NCBI GenBank assembly: GCA_014281115.1
Contig: JACONQ010000009.1
Location: 2,666,001-2,730,000, forward strand
From: Laburnicola sp. R22_1
Lineage: Eukaryota > Ascomycota > Dothideomycetes > Pleosporales > Didymosphaeriaceae
Direction of reading: 5' to 3'
Length of the DNA stretch: 64,000 nucleotides
Positions 11,455 to 22,165 of this stretch are shown in pieces. The position numbers and the translations under genes are program-made. The notes beneath the pieces are model-generated. The model was not told the origin of the DNA, did no database searches, and worked only from the letters and a program-made list of their open reading frames with translations. Within the stretch, counting starts at the first letter, position 1, and every line of letters begins with the position of its first letter.

Positions 11455-12433
11455 TGAAGAGCACATCACACGAATCTGACCGAGGCGGCTTATAAAGGTC
11501 ATATCAGTGCTGGATAAGACCTGGTGCAGTAGTAGTGAGCGGGTCAATGTTTCATGACACATCTTTCCTTTGTCAAGGTCCGAGATTTAACTTCCCGTCT
11601 TTTCTTCAACTTCGATTTACCAGATAACTATTTTAATTGGACCTCAACCTCTCATCCATTCATGGCCAGTTGTTCTACTTATAACAGAGCGTACAGAGTC
11701 TAAGCACAGAAAAAATCAATTTATCTCCGCTTATAACGTCATCTATTCGCCGATTCACGGACAGTCTGCTCAAGTCTGCAATACGTTGCAGGCCAGTGGG
11801 TATTTTTCAATTACTACATAGCCAAACGGCCTACGTGGACGGTACCCAGTAAGAGAAAGGCGAGTATTATATCAAATATAGTGAAGAAATGGCTATCTTG
11901 CCTTATATTGATCCGCAGATAACTGATTATAGATGTCACATCCACAAATCCATTCAATCTATGTGTTGAAATCCAACAGGCTTGAACGACGTTAGGCTTT
12001 CGCATTTCTTTTAAGACAAGTCAACAATTCCGTTAGTGTAGTATTGTGCGAAGTGCGCGAGTTGATCTCATAGCCCATAAGAGGTTTACAGCACATGTTA
12101 TACTCTCCGTGCGTACGTACTCAGCAATTACACTTTCAAGTATGTGATGCGTGGATAAAACATTCTCTACGATAAAGGGAGTTATCGCAACCTCCAATGT
12201 CCACCCGTTAACCGATGACCCAACAATATAACAAAGTGTACCGATCTGACTGCGCGCTCGAAGACCTGGTTGTCTTTAAGGCAAACGATAACTACACGGC
12301 GGTCTCACCCAAAGACCTTATCAATTTTGCTACATACATACAATTGTAATACTCCTTCACTTGACGGAAATTTGATTACGTATTTGTGCAATGATGCAAT
12401 GGTTAATTGTTTTTATTTGGTTGTAGATAAACA
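11455..12433. other. Intergenic, no supported gene
   Basis: Moderately AT-rich with short ORFs only (at most ~110 codons, low complexity). No repeat, tRNA-like fold or transposon signature was seen. Confidence 0.5.
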
Positions 12434-12541
12434 TCAGCAAGTAAGTGCCCTTGGGTTACTATGCGTCGACGTGTTGTCGCCGCACGCACGCTCCTTTTGT
12501 CCCCCGTCCTTTCGAAGGACCTGTTTCCCTTCGTTGTTTCT

Positions 12542-12582
12542 GTCATCGTCGTCGTCTTCGTCGTCGTCGTCGTCGTCTGTTA
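12542..12582 (+). repeat. (TCG)n trinucleotide repeat
   Basis: An imperfect run of TCG with one TCT interruption. It reads as Ser on the plus strand and Asp/Glu on the minus strand, which accounts for the acidic or serine tracts in overlapping ORFs. Confidence 0.9.
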
Positions 12583-12712
12583 CTGGCACATCCGTGTGAC
12601 CAGGTGCCCCGGCGGGCGTGAGGGCGGGGCGCGTTGAATCCTGGAGCGATTTCGACATGGTGGAGGAAGGCGGGTGCAGCGAGCAAGCAGCATTGCTAAG
12701 GAGTATTTCAAC

Positions 12713-13276
12713 TCAATTTCCGGACCTGTAAAACCAGTTAGTAGTAATATTACATGAGAGATGTCTAGATAGACTTCCAAAGCCGGCCGAGGGAGCAGGT
12801 GGACAGTGGGCGATTTTGAAGCCAGGGGGGAATGAAAACTGCGCTTTGCTCAAACCTGAGGTCTAGGAAGCCACTTTTGAGCACTGGATGGTCGGCCAAT
12901 AGCATTTCCCTGTCGAGGACATAGTTTAACATGACTTTGCTCGTGCGAGCTGAGGGGTTGACATGATCAAGCGGTGATTTGCGCTGAAAAGATAGCGTGG
13001 GCGTGTATCTTTCCACATCCACGTCCTACACGGATATGGTGAAGACGAGTAAGAGCAGGTAAGTGAAGAGGGACTTACGGGCTGAGTCTCAGGCGTGTGG
13101 GAAACCAGGGCAACGTTAGCGTGAGGGTTTCGGCAAACGCCTCTCGCTAAACTCTCACAACAGCACGAAAAATCTGCACTGAACTTCTCCTCCAGCGACA
13201 CCGAAACCTCCAAACCCTCTCCCACAGCCCGCGTCGCTCGATACTCCCTCGACACTGTATTTTCAAGCCGCAGCAC
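12713..13276 (-). CDS. Candidate spliced hypothetical gene (weak)
   Basis: Three minus-strand pieces join in frame: 13276-13079, 13025-12856 and 12725-12713, total 126 residues. Intron 13026-13078 has a perfect GTAAGT donor and TGTAG acceptor. Intron 12726-12855 has a weak GTTTGA donor but a textbook TACTAAC branch site and TTTTACAG acceptor. The translation contains RYTPTLSFQRKSPLDH and LNYVLDREMLLADHP, with no family recognised. No ATG is visible at the 5' end (the frame opens at GTG with a stop upstream), so a further exon would be needed. Alternatively the acceptor belongs to a downstream gene whose ATG is near 12658. Confidence 0.3.
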
Positions 13277-13522
13277 ACAGCTAAGGCACTGCCTCCGTCA
13301 TGTGCTTCTTCAAATTTAGGTACGCAACTCTCTTCGAGCACCTGCGGCCTGGTGTTGCTCCACCTGCGACACCGCCTCCGCGGCCTACCCAACACCAGGC
13401 CCTACAGGAAGCAAGTATCGATGAAGACATCACCGCTAAAGAAAATACAGCTACGCTCACCATTCAATGTAGCCGACAAATATTCCGGCCTACAGCGCCG
13501 GTTATGCGCTCCGCCGCTGGTG

Positions 13523-13812
13523 GGTTATCATAGTGCCCCCCAGCCCATGAACCAGTTCACCGACCCTAACAACACCACTGTTCTTGTCGCCGGCACCTAT
13601 GGCTACATTGCCTGCGGGGGTGGGACTCACAACGCCGGCTCTGGGTACCCACGTCAAAGCGCAACCCAGAGCCAAAAATCACCTTATCAAACATCTGTTG
13701 AAGTTCCTACCCCGCAGATGGGCTATCATGATACCCCCCAGTCCAGGAACTAATTCACCGATTCCAATCTCACGCCTGTTTTGTCGGCGGTCTTTCTGGC
13801 TACGTTACTGCG
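13523..13812 (+). pseudogene. Two decayed tandem fragments of a NAM8/RBP45-type RRM gene
   Basis: Copy 1 (13523-~13610) reads GYHSAPQPMNQFTDPNNTTV then LVAGTYGYIA. Copy 2 (13721-~13812), exactly 198 bp (66 codons) downstream, reads GYHDTPQSRN, a stop, FTDSN, then a frameshifted FVGGLSGYV-like segment. DPNNTTVFVGGL is the hallmark start of the third RRM in NAM8/CSX1/RBP45-type RNA-binding proteins (family knowledge). Both copies are truncated after RNP2. A third, weaker copy lies at 15085-15165. Confidence 0.55.
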
Positions 13813-14097
13813 CATCCCGATTCATGACGGCACCCACGAAGCTACGAAACTGGAAAGTATATTTCAAGCTCTGGCATAGAACCTTTAGAAACCGTGGGCT
13901 AGCGGATACGCAGAGTATCCTGTCCACCAGCACCCTTAGGGGCACGGAGGACACAATCACCAAGGCCAATCAGTCCATGGGCAAGGAGGTGGCAATGCAA
14001 ATCAGCCACAGATAGGTGGCTACGGCCAACCCATTTTTCAGCAACAGTATCCTTACGGACACGTTTACCCGTATCCACCAGCCGCTGTGCCAGGAAC

Positions 14098-14510
14098 GCG
14101 ACTACCTCCATGGCTTCTTCTCGGTTACCTCCGCGATGGAGGTCATCCGGGAGATTGAGAAGAGATGGGGCAAGAATTTCATGAGCTTGGCAGACAGGGT
14201 GCGAGCAGCACTGACGTCTTCGCCCGCTCCGGTCCCATGGACGGAGATCCTGTCGCGCTCGCAGGCGGCATTGCACTCCATCAATCGAGAAGTATATGCC
14301 CAAGTGTCATGGACGCGAATACTTTCATGGCTTCTTCCCAATAACCTCGAAGATGGAGGTCATTTGGGAGATTGAGAAGAGATGGGGGAAGAATTTCATC
14401 GAAAAATACATACCTAAGTGCCATGGATCGCGACTACCTGTATAGCTTCTTCCCGGTGACCTCCACGAAGATGGAGGTCATTTGGGAGATTGAGAAGAGA
14501 TGGGTCTTAG
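14098..14510 (+). repeat. Three degenerate copies of an exon-like module (IEKRWGK repeat)
   Basis: Copies near 14098-14200, 14306-14410 and 14428-14506 share DNA encoding (R)(D/E)Y(L/F)HGFF..VTS..MEVIxEIEKRWG. The second copy continues KNFIEKYIPKCH, a piece seen again near 14652-14690. The copies lie in different frames and end in stops, so this reads as a decayed tandem duplication rather than a working repeat protein. The source gene was not recognised. Confidence 0.6.
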
Positions 14511-15084
14511 CCTACTATTTCCAGGGCTGTCAATCGTGAACTTGGTATTTCTCTTACCATTATGCGCCGTTTGCCGCCGACCAGACCTAGATCCGCACAA
14601 GATGTTCACCAAGGGAAAGCCTTTCCACCCGTACGAGCAGCTCACATGCATGGGGTAAAAACTTCATCGAGAAGTACATACCCAAGTGCCATCGTCCACT
14701 ACAGAAGAAAAAGAACGGCAAGCGTACTGAATATCGCGAGCATGAGTCTAGTGTTGGGTTGGAGACAGGTCCATTTTCCAAGACTTCGGAGAGATCACAT
14801 ACGTGAAGATCCGACGCAGTAACAAAATACGCTGCCTACAGAGCTCCAATGACTCTGCTGGGCTATTGTCACAATATCAGGTGCCATGAACGAGGAGACA
14901 GAAAAGCGGTTCCTCGTCACTGTGATCATTGATGATCGAGAACTCACGGAAATGAAGCGCGGCAAAGACAACAATCTTTGCCGCGCTCACACAGGCAACC
15001 CTGCCAATTACGTCAACGCCGTAGAGGAGGATACTTCCCACATCAACATAGCTGGCTTGCCGAACCTCGAGCGAGTCACGGTCC

Positions 15085-15165
15085 AATGCCTGAGCAGCTT
15101 CCAACCCCCCATGGAGACGTCGTTGGTCAGTTCACTGACTCAGGCAATACTACCATTTCGACGGT
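15085..15165 (+). pseudogene. Third NAM8/RBP45-type RRM fragment
   Basis: Encodes [12 protein letters not shown], aligned with the QFTDPNNTTV segment at 13523. Truncated immediately afterwards. It directly precedes the CCCH block. Confidence 0.4.
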
Positions 15166-15270
15166 TAATCTGGCTATCGCCATCGTTTGCAAACTTAATT
15201 TTGGGCACACCCCAAATTTGTTGGGGGTTACCCGGTTCCGGGCTGGGCTCTGCCTCCATTCTACGGCAGT

Positions 15271-16137
15271 ATGGTCCAGCACTATCCTATTGCTCCTAGA
15301 AGTGAGCCGGCCTCCGCTCAACCTCCATTTTCCAATACTATGGTCCAGCATAACTCTGCTGCTCCTAGAAGCAAGTGTCTAGACTACGAGACTGAAGGGA
15401 TTTGTCTCATGGGAGCGTTTTGCCTCCATAAACACGGCGAAGCGGTCAGCGGACCAGCTAGACCGAGTCAAGGTCGCACGCTTGATCTTCAAGCTCGTCC
15501 CAGACACCCGAGCAGAGTTGGGACGTCGCATTGCGGATCCCGCGATCTGAGCCTATCACCGTACCAGCAGCAGTACTTCAAGGCCTGGATGCGCGCTGGA
15601 CAGGTTCCGCCGAGGAAGAGGTCCGGTTCTTCTCCGCACACGCTTCCTTCGGGCGATGCACAGCTTCTTCTGCTTGCATCAATTTCACATCTGGATTCAG
15701 AAATCCCAAAGAGCCTCCAGAAAGTTGATATTGTTAACGCAGATCTCAACATTATTCCTGACCTCTGCCGCACTCCACATGCCACTGAGGATGACCTCGA
15801 CAAGCGGACCATATTCGTACAGCAAATCTCCCAGCGTGCCGAGACACGCCATCTCCATGCTTTCTTCGGTGCTTGTCTAAAGTCCCATGGCATTGCCGCC
15901 GAGACGACCGCAATGTATATGAGAGTGAGCGGGCGCGCAACGAAGATCGTCGCCGAGGCACAGAGCAGCAGCCAGAATCGGCAGATGCATATTCGATCAA
16001 CGACCTACTGCGCGCAGATGTCGCGACCCGAGTTCGAGAACTGCAAACACACGGGTGACATGGGCACGATCACGCCGGCCACCAACACAACAAACAACGA
16101 CAACACTGTCCTAGTCTGTAGACGCCGCACCCGCTAG
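15271..16137 (+). pseudogene. CCCH zinc finger plus RBM39-like RRM fragment
   Basis: Open for 288 codons, but looks like joined pieces. It starts with a ~69-bp tandem duplication encoding (S/T)MVQH..(I/A)APRS (15268-15374). A perfect CX8CX5CX3H finger follows at 15376-15435 (CLDYETEGIC..AFCLHKH), the RBM26/RBM27-like type that binds RNA. At 15799-15870, DKRTIFVQQISQRAETRHL resembles the start of RRM1 in RBM39/CC1-like splicing factors, but it stops before RNP1. The remainder is low complexity. No start context, intron or complete RRM supports a working gene. A chimeric hypothetical protein is possible if transcribed. Confidence 0.5.
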
Positions 16138-16664
16138 GGCGGGAGGGCTTGGCTCGCCCCTCTCGCCGCCAGCAGTGCACGACAACGACGACGATGCCAT
16201 AGATGCCGAGACCTCGTCCAACGCGTCTACCATCCGTGCTTCTAGCCCTAGGGCGACGGGTCCGCCCCGTGAGTCGAGCTTGCCTGCCCGAGCCTAGATC
16301 CCCCCGCACCTGAGGGGCAAGATGCCAGCGCAACATCAGCGATCAGAGGTTCAGCAACCTGAGGCTCAGCAATCAGAGGCCAGCAATCGCTCCAAGATCA
16401 CCAGGCTCAGCGCCCGAAGCCAGACTCAACAGCCAATCGAGGCCCTCGATTGTCGCGCACTCTGTGCGATGTCGCGTGTCTCCAAATACTATGGATACCA
16501 GGCGGAAGCCATGCTGTTCCGCAACTTCGTCTTTGAACGAATAGACAGATGGCGTGTAAAGTGCGTCCTGATCGCTTGTATACCTAACTGCATAACAAGC
16601 GTCGACGTTGTTTCTCGGTTCGCATTAAAGGAAACCTGGAACACCTTAATAAGGAATACCATTC

Positions 16665-16816
16665 TGTTAGTGTGGAGTACGATATCACATGATACCACCA
16701 ACCTGATGTAGACTAGTTGCTGATCACGATTCTGCTACTTAAGCAGTTTCTCTGTTCAGCTTGTTACAATCAACTCAGTCTCTCATTCCTAATTGCTACC
16801 CTACTTATCCCTTACA
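16665..16816 (+). repeat. copia-2A 5' LTR
   Basis: 152 bp, identical by eye to 21777-21928 and to the reverse complements of 25842-25993 and 30954-31105. Confidence 0.96.
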
Positions 16817-16925
16817 GTTATGAGCCCGGCCTACGCTTAATTCGACTGCAGTTCACACTCTACCTACTTACTACACACGCGCTTTCCACGACAGAGATTA
16901 ACTCGACAAGCTCTAGTTTGCCACA

Positions 16926-19900
16926 ATGAGCAACAAAGAGGACGAGCTGATCGTTAAGGAGACGATTATCCTTGACAAGCCGAGCGATTGGTCGAAGTGG
17001 ATCTTTCTGCGAAAGAGGACCGCTGAGGCATACAAGATCTGGGACTATTGTAACCCAGATTTGACAGTAGATACTGTCAAGAAAATCTACAATAAGAAAC
17101 CTAAGGAGCGACTACTACGCTCATTCAAAAAGGACAACACACCCAACAAAGCTTCAAGCATTGTCCAGGGCGACGATGATATTGAACCAGACGAACTCAC
17201 AAAATCTGAACAAGAGGACTACACCTTCTGGCATGGGTTCTACGCAACAAAGCTGGCAGCCTAGCAGAAGAAGGAGAACGCTCTCAACAACCTGGCACGG
17301 GAGATTGCAAGGACGATCGCCAGCAGGCATATCCCAGTTATTGAGGATGCTGAAACTCCCTACGAACAACTTATGCAACTCAAGAAGATATTCTGTATGT
17401 TAGTAGCAGAACGCAAGTATGAGTTGCTCGAGCAGTACGACAAGATCAAGAAGGTTCCACAACGACAGAAGATGGATGCTTGGTATGAGAGCTACATCAC
17501 TATCCTTTGCGACATGGTCAAACTGAAACTACCTGAAGTCCAGGACTATCGAGCACAGCAGGACTTTCTTCGAGCAATTAGGGGAATTGATGAGTCCTTT
17601 GTCACGCACGAAATTCAGGAGATCACGCGAGCCGAGATAAACGGAACCCCGTATATGGATCCTGTTGCACTAGTGGAGAACTATCGACGGTTCCGACGCA
17701 CCTTGAACCCTGTAGCGTCAGCACTTGGAACATACGCCGTTTTAGGACGCCCTAGTCCAAACACCAACAGCAACACCCAGAAACGTACAGTCACGTGCAT
17801 CTGCGGGGAACAGCACTTGTTTAAGCAGTGCTCCTATGTGGTGCCTTCTCTCCGACCCGCTGGATGGAGGCCCGACCCAGTTGTCTCAGCCGAGTTTGAC
17901 AGAGTTAGGAAACTAGGCAAAGGCAACCCTTTAAGCGCAGCTCTGTTCGGAGCTAAGAAGAAAGCTAGTGAAAAGGCAGCTGCTGCCAACAAGAATGATT
18001 TCTCAATAGACACTGGTCACCCTCCATCGAATGCTCAAAACTCAACAGGAGCAGTTATGCACTGGCAAGGCAGCCAGAACGCAGCTCAGGTTGTTACTCC
18101 ACTTAGTACAACTGCTGTTCAACAGCCTCCACCGCCATTGATCAACAAGTGGATACTGGATCCTGGCTCCAATCTACATGTCACAAACCATCGGCCAAAG
18201 ACTTGGGAGAAGATCCGAGATGGACACCCAGATGATATCCTACTAGCCGGCACGCAAGCCCTGCAGATACATGAGTGGGGAAATGTCAAGCTATTTGTTG
18301 ATACTCCAACTGGCGAACGTCGAGTGACTATGACATGGGTAGCACTTATTCCCACGTTCTTCACATCAGTAGTGTCACTCTCACGCTGTCAAGCAGTTGG
18401 TATTGAGTTCGACTCGGGACGTAGCTGTCTCTATCTGAGGAGCGCTTCAATGGACATATTCTGCACACTCAATAAGCAGGGTGGCCATTAGGTTATAGAC
18501 TCTAACAAGGCAACACGTCCGAACGCATCAGAGTTGTACACATACGCGATTCAATCGAAGTCAGCCAAGCCAAGCCGTATAGAGCGCAAGCCTCTACAAG
18601 TCACCCCTACAGAAGCTTATCAGATGCTAGCTCATGCAGGACGACGCGCGGTTGAACACCTAGAGCAGGCAGTGGATAGTATCAAGCTCATCACTGGCCC
18701 CCAAGCTCCACAATAGAGGGGATGTGAAAAGTGCATCAACTCTAAGCTTTCTAAGATCATCAGTCAACGCCCTCAACGCAAGCCGGCGACACGCCCCTTT
18801 GAACGTATCAGCATTGACCTTGTACAACTCAGGAAGACGGGTGAAGCTTGCTATAATGGGGACAAGTGGCTCTTACACGCTGTGTGTCAACATAGCAGAT
18901 ACCATTTAGGGAAGACTCTTCGTGATAAGAAGAAGGAGACTCTAACGCGCTCAGTTCAACAGATACTAGCGCTTATACAGACCCAGTTTGACGCGATTGT
19001 TGTATACGTTCGCTGTGACAACGAAAAGGGTTATGCTGATCTCTGGGAGGTCTTTCAAGACCTGGGTATCACAGCTGAGCGACGTGCTGTTAGTGCAGAA
19101 GAGATGACTGGCCTGCCTGAGAAGGCTGGTAACCTTATTATCACTGCGGCAAGAGCTTTGCGGATTGAAGCAAATTTGCCTAAGGAACTGGCTAATGAGT
19201 TATGCCTAACAGCTATTTACATCCTCAATCGATTGCCAATAGAGGTTCTTAACTAGAAGACGCCCTACGAACATGTACGCAAGGTGAAGCCGTCTCTTGC
19301 ACACATAGACGTTATCGGTGCCAAAGCCCTATTCCGTAATACCAAGGTGGCCAAAGGTGACAAGCTCGAGTCAAGGTCGATTACTGGATGGCTAGTTGGA
19401 TACGAAGGAACGAATATCTTCCGTGTATGGGTTCCTGGGGCTGACAGTGTTGTTCGAACACGTGATGTTGTCTTCGTACGAGACCAACGCTACTCGGCTC
19501 TACAACTTGAGCCTATGACGGAGGAGATACGACGCGTAGTCAGAGTCCTTGATATCGATTCATCGGACGAGGAGGAAGATCCCGTTATCGAGCAGATCCA
19601 TCGTGATATAACACATCGTCAACATACAGTTGAGGATGATGTTGAGGATCAAGAAGAAGAGGCTACTGGGCCAGATGATGCCGAAGAGCAGATTCAACAG
19701 GAGGCCTATGAAGGATTACTCACACCCCGAGAGACACCAGTACCTAGCACTCATGATCGTTCTCAACCAAAAGGCTGGAGAGAGATTGCTTCTGGAGATA
19801 CTGCGCCAAACCGCTATTAGAATAACGCTCTAAGACGGACAAACCCTAATATTGCTGCAGACAATATCGTTCTAGGGTCCCGTCGTTGGGGAGGTGGTAG

Positions 19901-21629
19901 AGGAGACGATACGCCTAGGGACCATTTCAGTACGCACGCTTCTCTGTACTGGCAAACGTTTGCTACGGCAATCGTGCAACTGCCCCCAAATGAAGAGTTG
20001 AAGGTTCACTGTGATCAACTGCCGCCGCCACCAAAGAACTGGGCTGAGGTCAAATCCCGCCCTGATGCTGATAAGTGGTTCGCTGCTGCGGACAAGGAGA
20101 TTGAGGAGCAGCTTCACAAAGGTGTATTTGAGAAGGTGAAAGATGATGTGAAGGAGCACCCAGATGCTGAGACCCTACCGCTAATGTGGGTTTTCACGTA
20201 CAAGTTCAATGCTGATGGCTACTTAACTAGCTACAAAGCTCGACTAGTCGTGAGAGGAGATTTGCAGACGACTTGGGATGATACCTACGCAGCTACCCTC
20301 GCGGCTTGAACGCTCCGCTTCCTTATCGCTATTATGTGCGCCTTTGGACTCCTTGCCTACCAGTACGACGTCAAGAATGCTTTCCTCAACGCGTACCTGG
20401 CCCGACTCTGTTACGTCTGGACTCCAGATGGGTTCCGAGACAGACTAGGCAATATGATGCGACTACGCCGAGCACTGTATAGGCTTAAGGATGCCCCAGC
20501 GCTGTGGCACAAACACCTAAAGAAGACCCTTGTTGATATAGGCTTCACTCAAGTCAAGGGTATCCCTTGCCTATTCACCAATGGCAAGCTGATACTATTC
20601 TATTACGTAGATGATATCGTCGTCCTTTTCCGCAAAGGCGATCAACAATATCATCAACAGTTTCAACGCGAGTTCACGAAACGATACGAGACACGAAGCT
20701 TAGGAGAACTACGCTGGTTCCTAGGGATACGCATTATTAGAGACTATGCGAAAGGCAAGGTCTAGATGATCCAAGACTCCTACATCGCAAAAGTCTGCCA
20801 CGACCACAATCTCCTTCAGGGCAGCCGACACCCTAAGGTCCCTCTGCGCGAGTCTTATCTCCCCCCAAGTACAGATGAACCTAACGCGGAGCGCACCCGC
20901 CTATATCAGATCCTAGTTGGATGCCTTGGCTTCATCTCATATTTCACCCGGCCTGACGTGGCAAAAGCGCACTCGATACTTGCCCGCCATCTAAATAATC
21001 TAAGCTAAAAGCATCTTGCTGCTGTCAAGTCTGTGTGGCAATACTTATACGACTTCCAATTCTGGGCAATTGGAGCAACAACAACAGCACGCTCTAAGAA
21101 CGCCAACTACATCAGTCAAATTGACAATAAGGAAGCTGAGGAGTTGTTGTTCTTTGGTGCCTCTGATGCCGCGTTTGCTGACGATCCTGATACTGCTCGA
21201 AGCTCATTCGCCTATGTGTTTAAGCTCTACGGTATGGTCATTGATTGGAAGGCAAAAATCATGAGATCTGTTACCAAATCAACTACTGAGGCCGAACTGT
21301 TTGCCCTGTCAACTGCTGGCACTGAGTTATCCTGGTGGATGAACACCTTTGAAGCTATTGGGTTTAATCCAGAGGTTCGACCTACGTTGTACTGTGATAA
21401 CCAGCAAACAGTCTCTATCGCTAACAAGGACGAAGAAAAGCTCGACACGAAGCTTAGACATATTAAAGTACATCAGATGTGGATCTGCGAGCAAGTTAAA
21501 GCCGGGAACATTGACGTTACCTGGATGGGAACTGCTGATATGCCCGCTGATGGATTGACAAAGTCTCTCTCTGATAGTAGCAAGCACGAGCGATTCTTGC
21601 AGCAATTGGGAATGACCGATATCCACTAA
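16926..21629 (+). pseudogene. copia-2A gag-pol polyprotein with in-frame stops
   Basis: A single frame of 1567 codons before the terminal stop (MSNKEDELIV...). Nonsense codons occur at 17262, 18489, 18714, 19254, 19818, 20307, 20763 and 21006. All are explicable as C-to-T changes in CAG, CAA or CGA. Domains in order: gag; short CCHC-type knuckle CICGEQHLFKQC (~residue 291); aspartic protease LDPGS (~D412); integrase H/C pre-domain then DDE core with D631, D698 and E732; RT with QYDVKNAFLNAYL, LYRLKDAP and YYVDD (20601-20615); RNase H with STTEAELFALS and LYCDNQQTV. The stop at 21627 may itself be mutational: copy 2B reads through it to a common stop 45 nt later. Confidence 0.92.
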
Positions 21630-21776
21630 CAAGTTATTGGTTTAGAGGATAAGTTTGTTACATCTGTTGTTACCTGATAGAGTTCTTCCTAGGGAGGTGC
21701 CCTGGAGGCCCTCTGTTCACTCATTTTGCTTTGTTATACTTTACAGCACTCCGCTACCTTTGTGCTGTGGGAGGTG

Positions 21777-21928
21777 TGTTAGTGTGGAGTACGATATCAC
21801 ATGATACCACCAACCTGATGTAGACTAGTTGCTGATCACGATTCTGCTACTTAAGCAGTTTCTCTGTTCAGCTTGTTACAATCAACTCAGTCTCTCATTC
21901 CTAATTGCTACCCTACTTATCCCTTACA
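21777..21928 (+). repeat. copia-2A 3' LTR
   Basis: 152 bp, preceded by the purine tract at 21768-21776 and followed by the CATTC target duplication. Confidence 0.96.
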
Positions 21929-21981
21929 CATTCCTACCTCTCCCCCTACGCTTCCTTCGGATACGGTGGTGGTATGTATGC

Positions 21982-22165
21982 TGTAACGGTAGTGGGTAAG
22001 TTTGGAGTTGCTGCCTACAGATCTACTATTGCCTGTACTAGTTCATTGCTGCCTACACTTGTTCACTGCTGCCTAGATTGCCTATTAGTATATATCCTAG
22101 GTACTACTTATATTCAATACAACAAGTGTTGCCTCGACTTTCGCCTTTCAGCTACAACCGCTACA
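21982..22165 (+). repeat. copia-3 5' LTR
   Basis: 184 bp. Partner of 32389-32572 with a handful of C/T and G/A differences. Contains internal GCTGCCTA-type short repeats. Confidence 0.95.

Larger units (their letters stand above)
16660..21933 (+). mobile_element. copia-2A: full-length Ty1/Copia element (with TSD)
   Basis: The element is 16665-21928 (5264 bp). Its two 152-bp LTRs (TGTTAG...TTACA) look identical by eye. The TSD is CATTC at 16660-16664 and 21929-21933. Directly after the 5' LTR, GTTATGAGCCCGG matches the complement of the anticodon region of initiator tRNA-Met, the half-tRNA primer site typical of Copia elements. The purine tract TGGGAGGTG precedes the 3' LTR. The polyprotein is one frame broken only by point nonsense mutations, so this is a young insertion with mild RIP. 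Confidence 0.96.
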
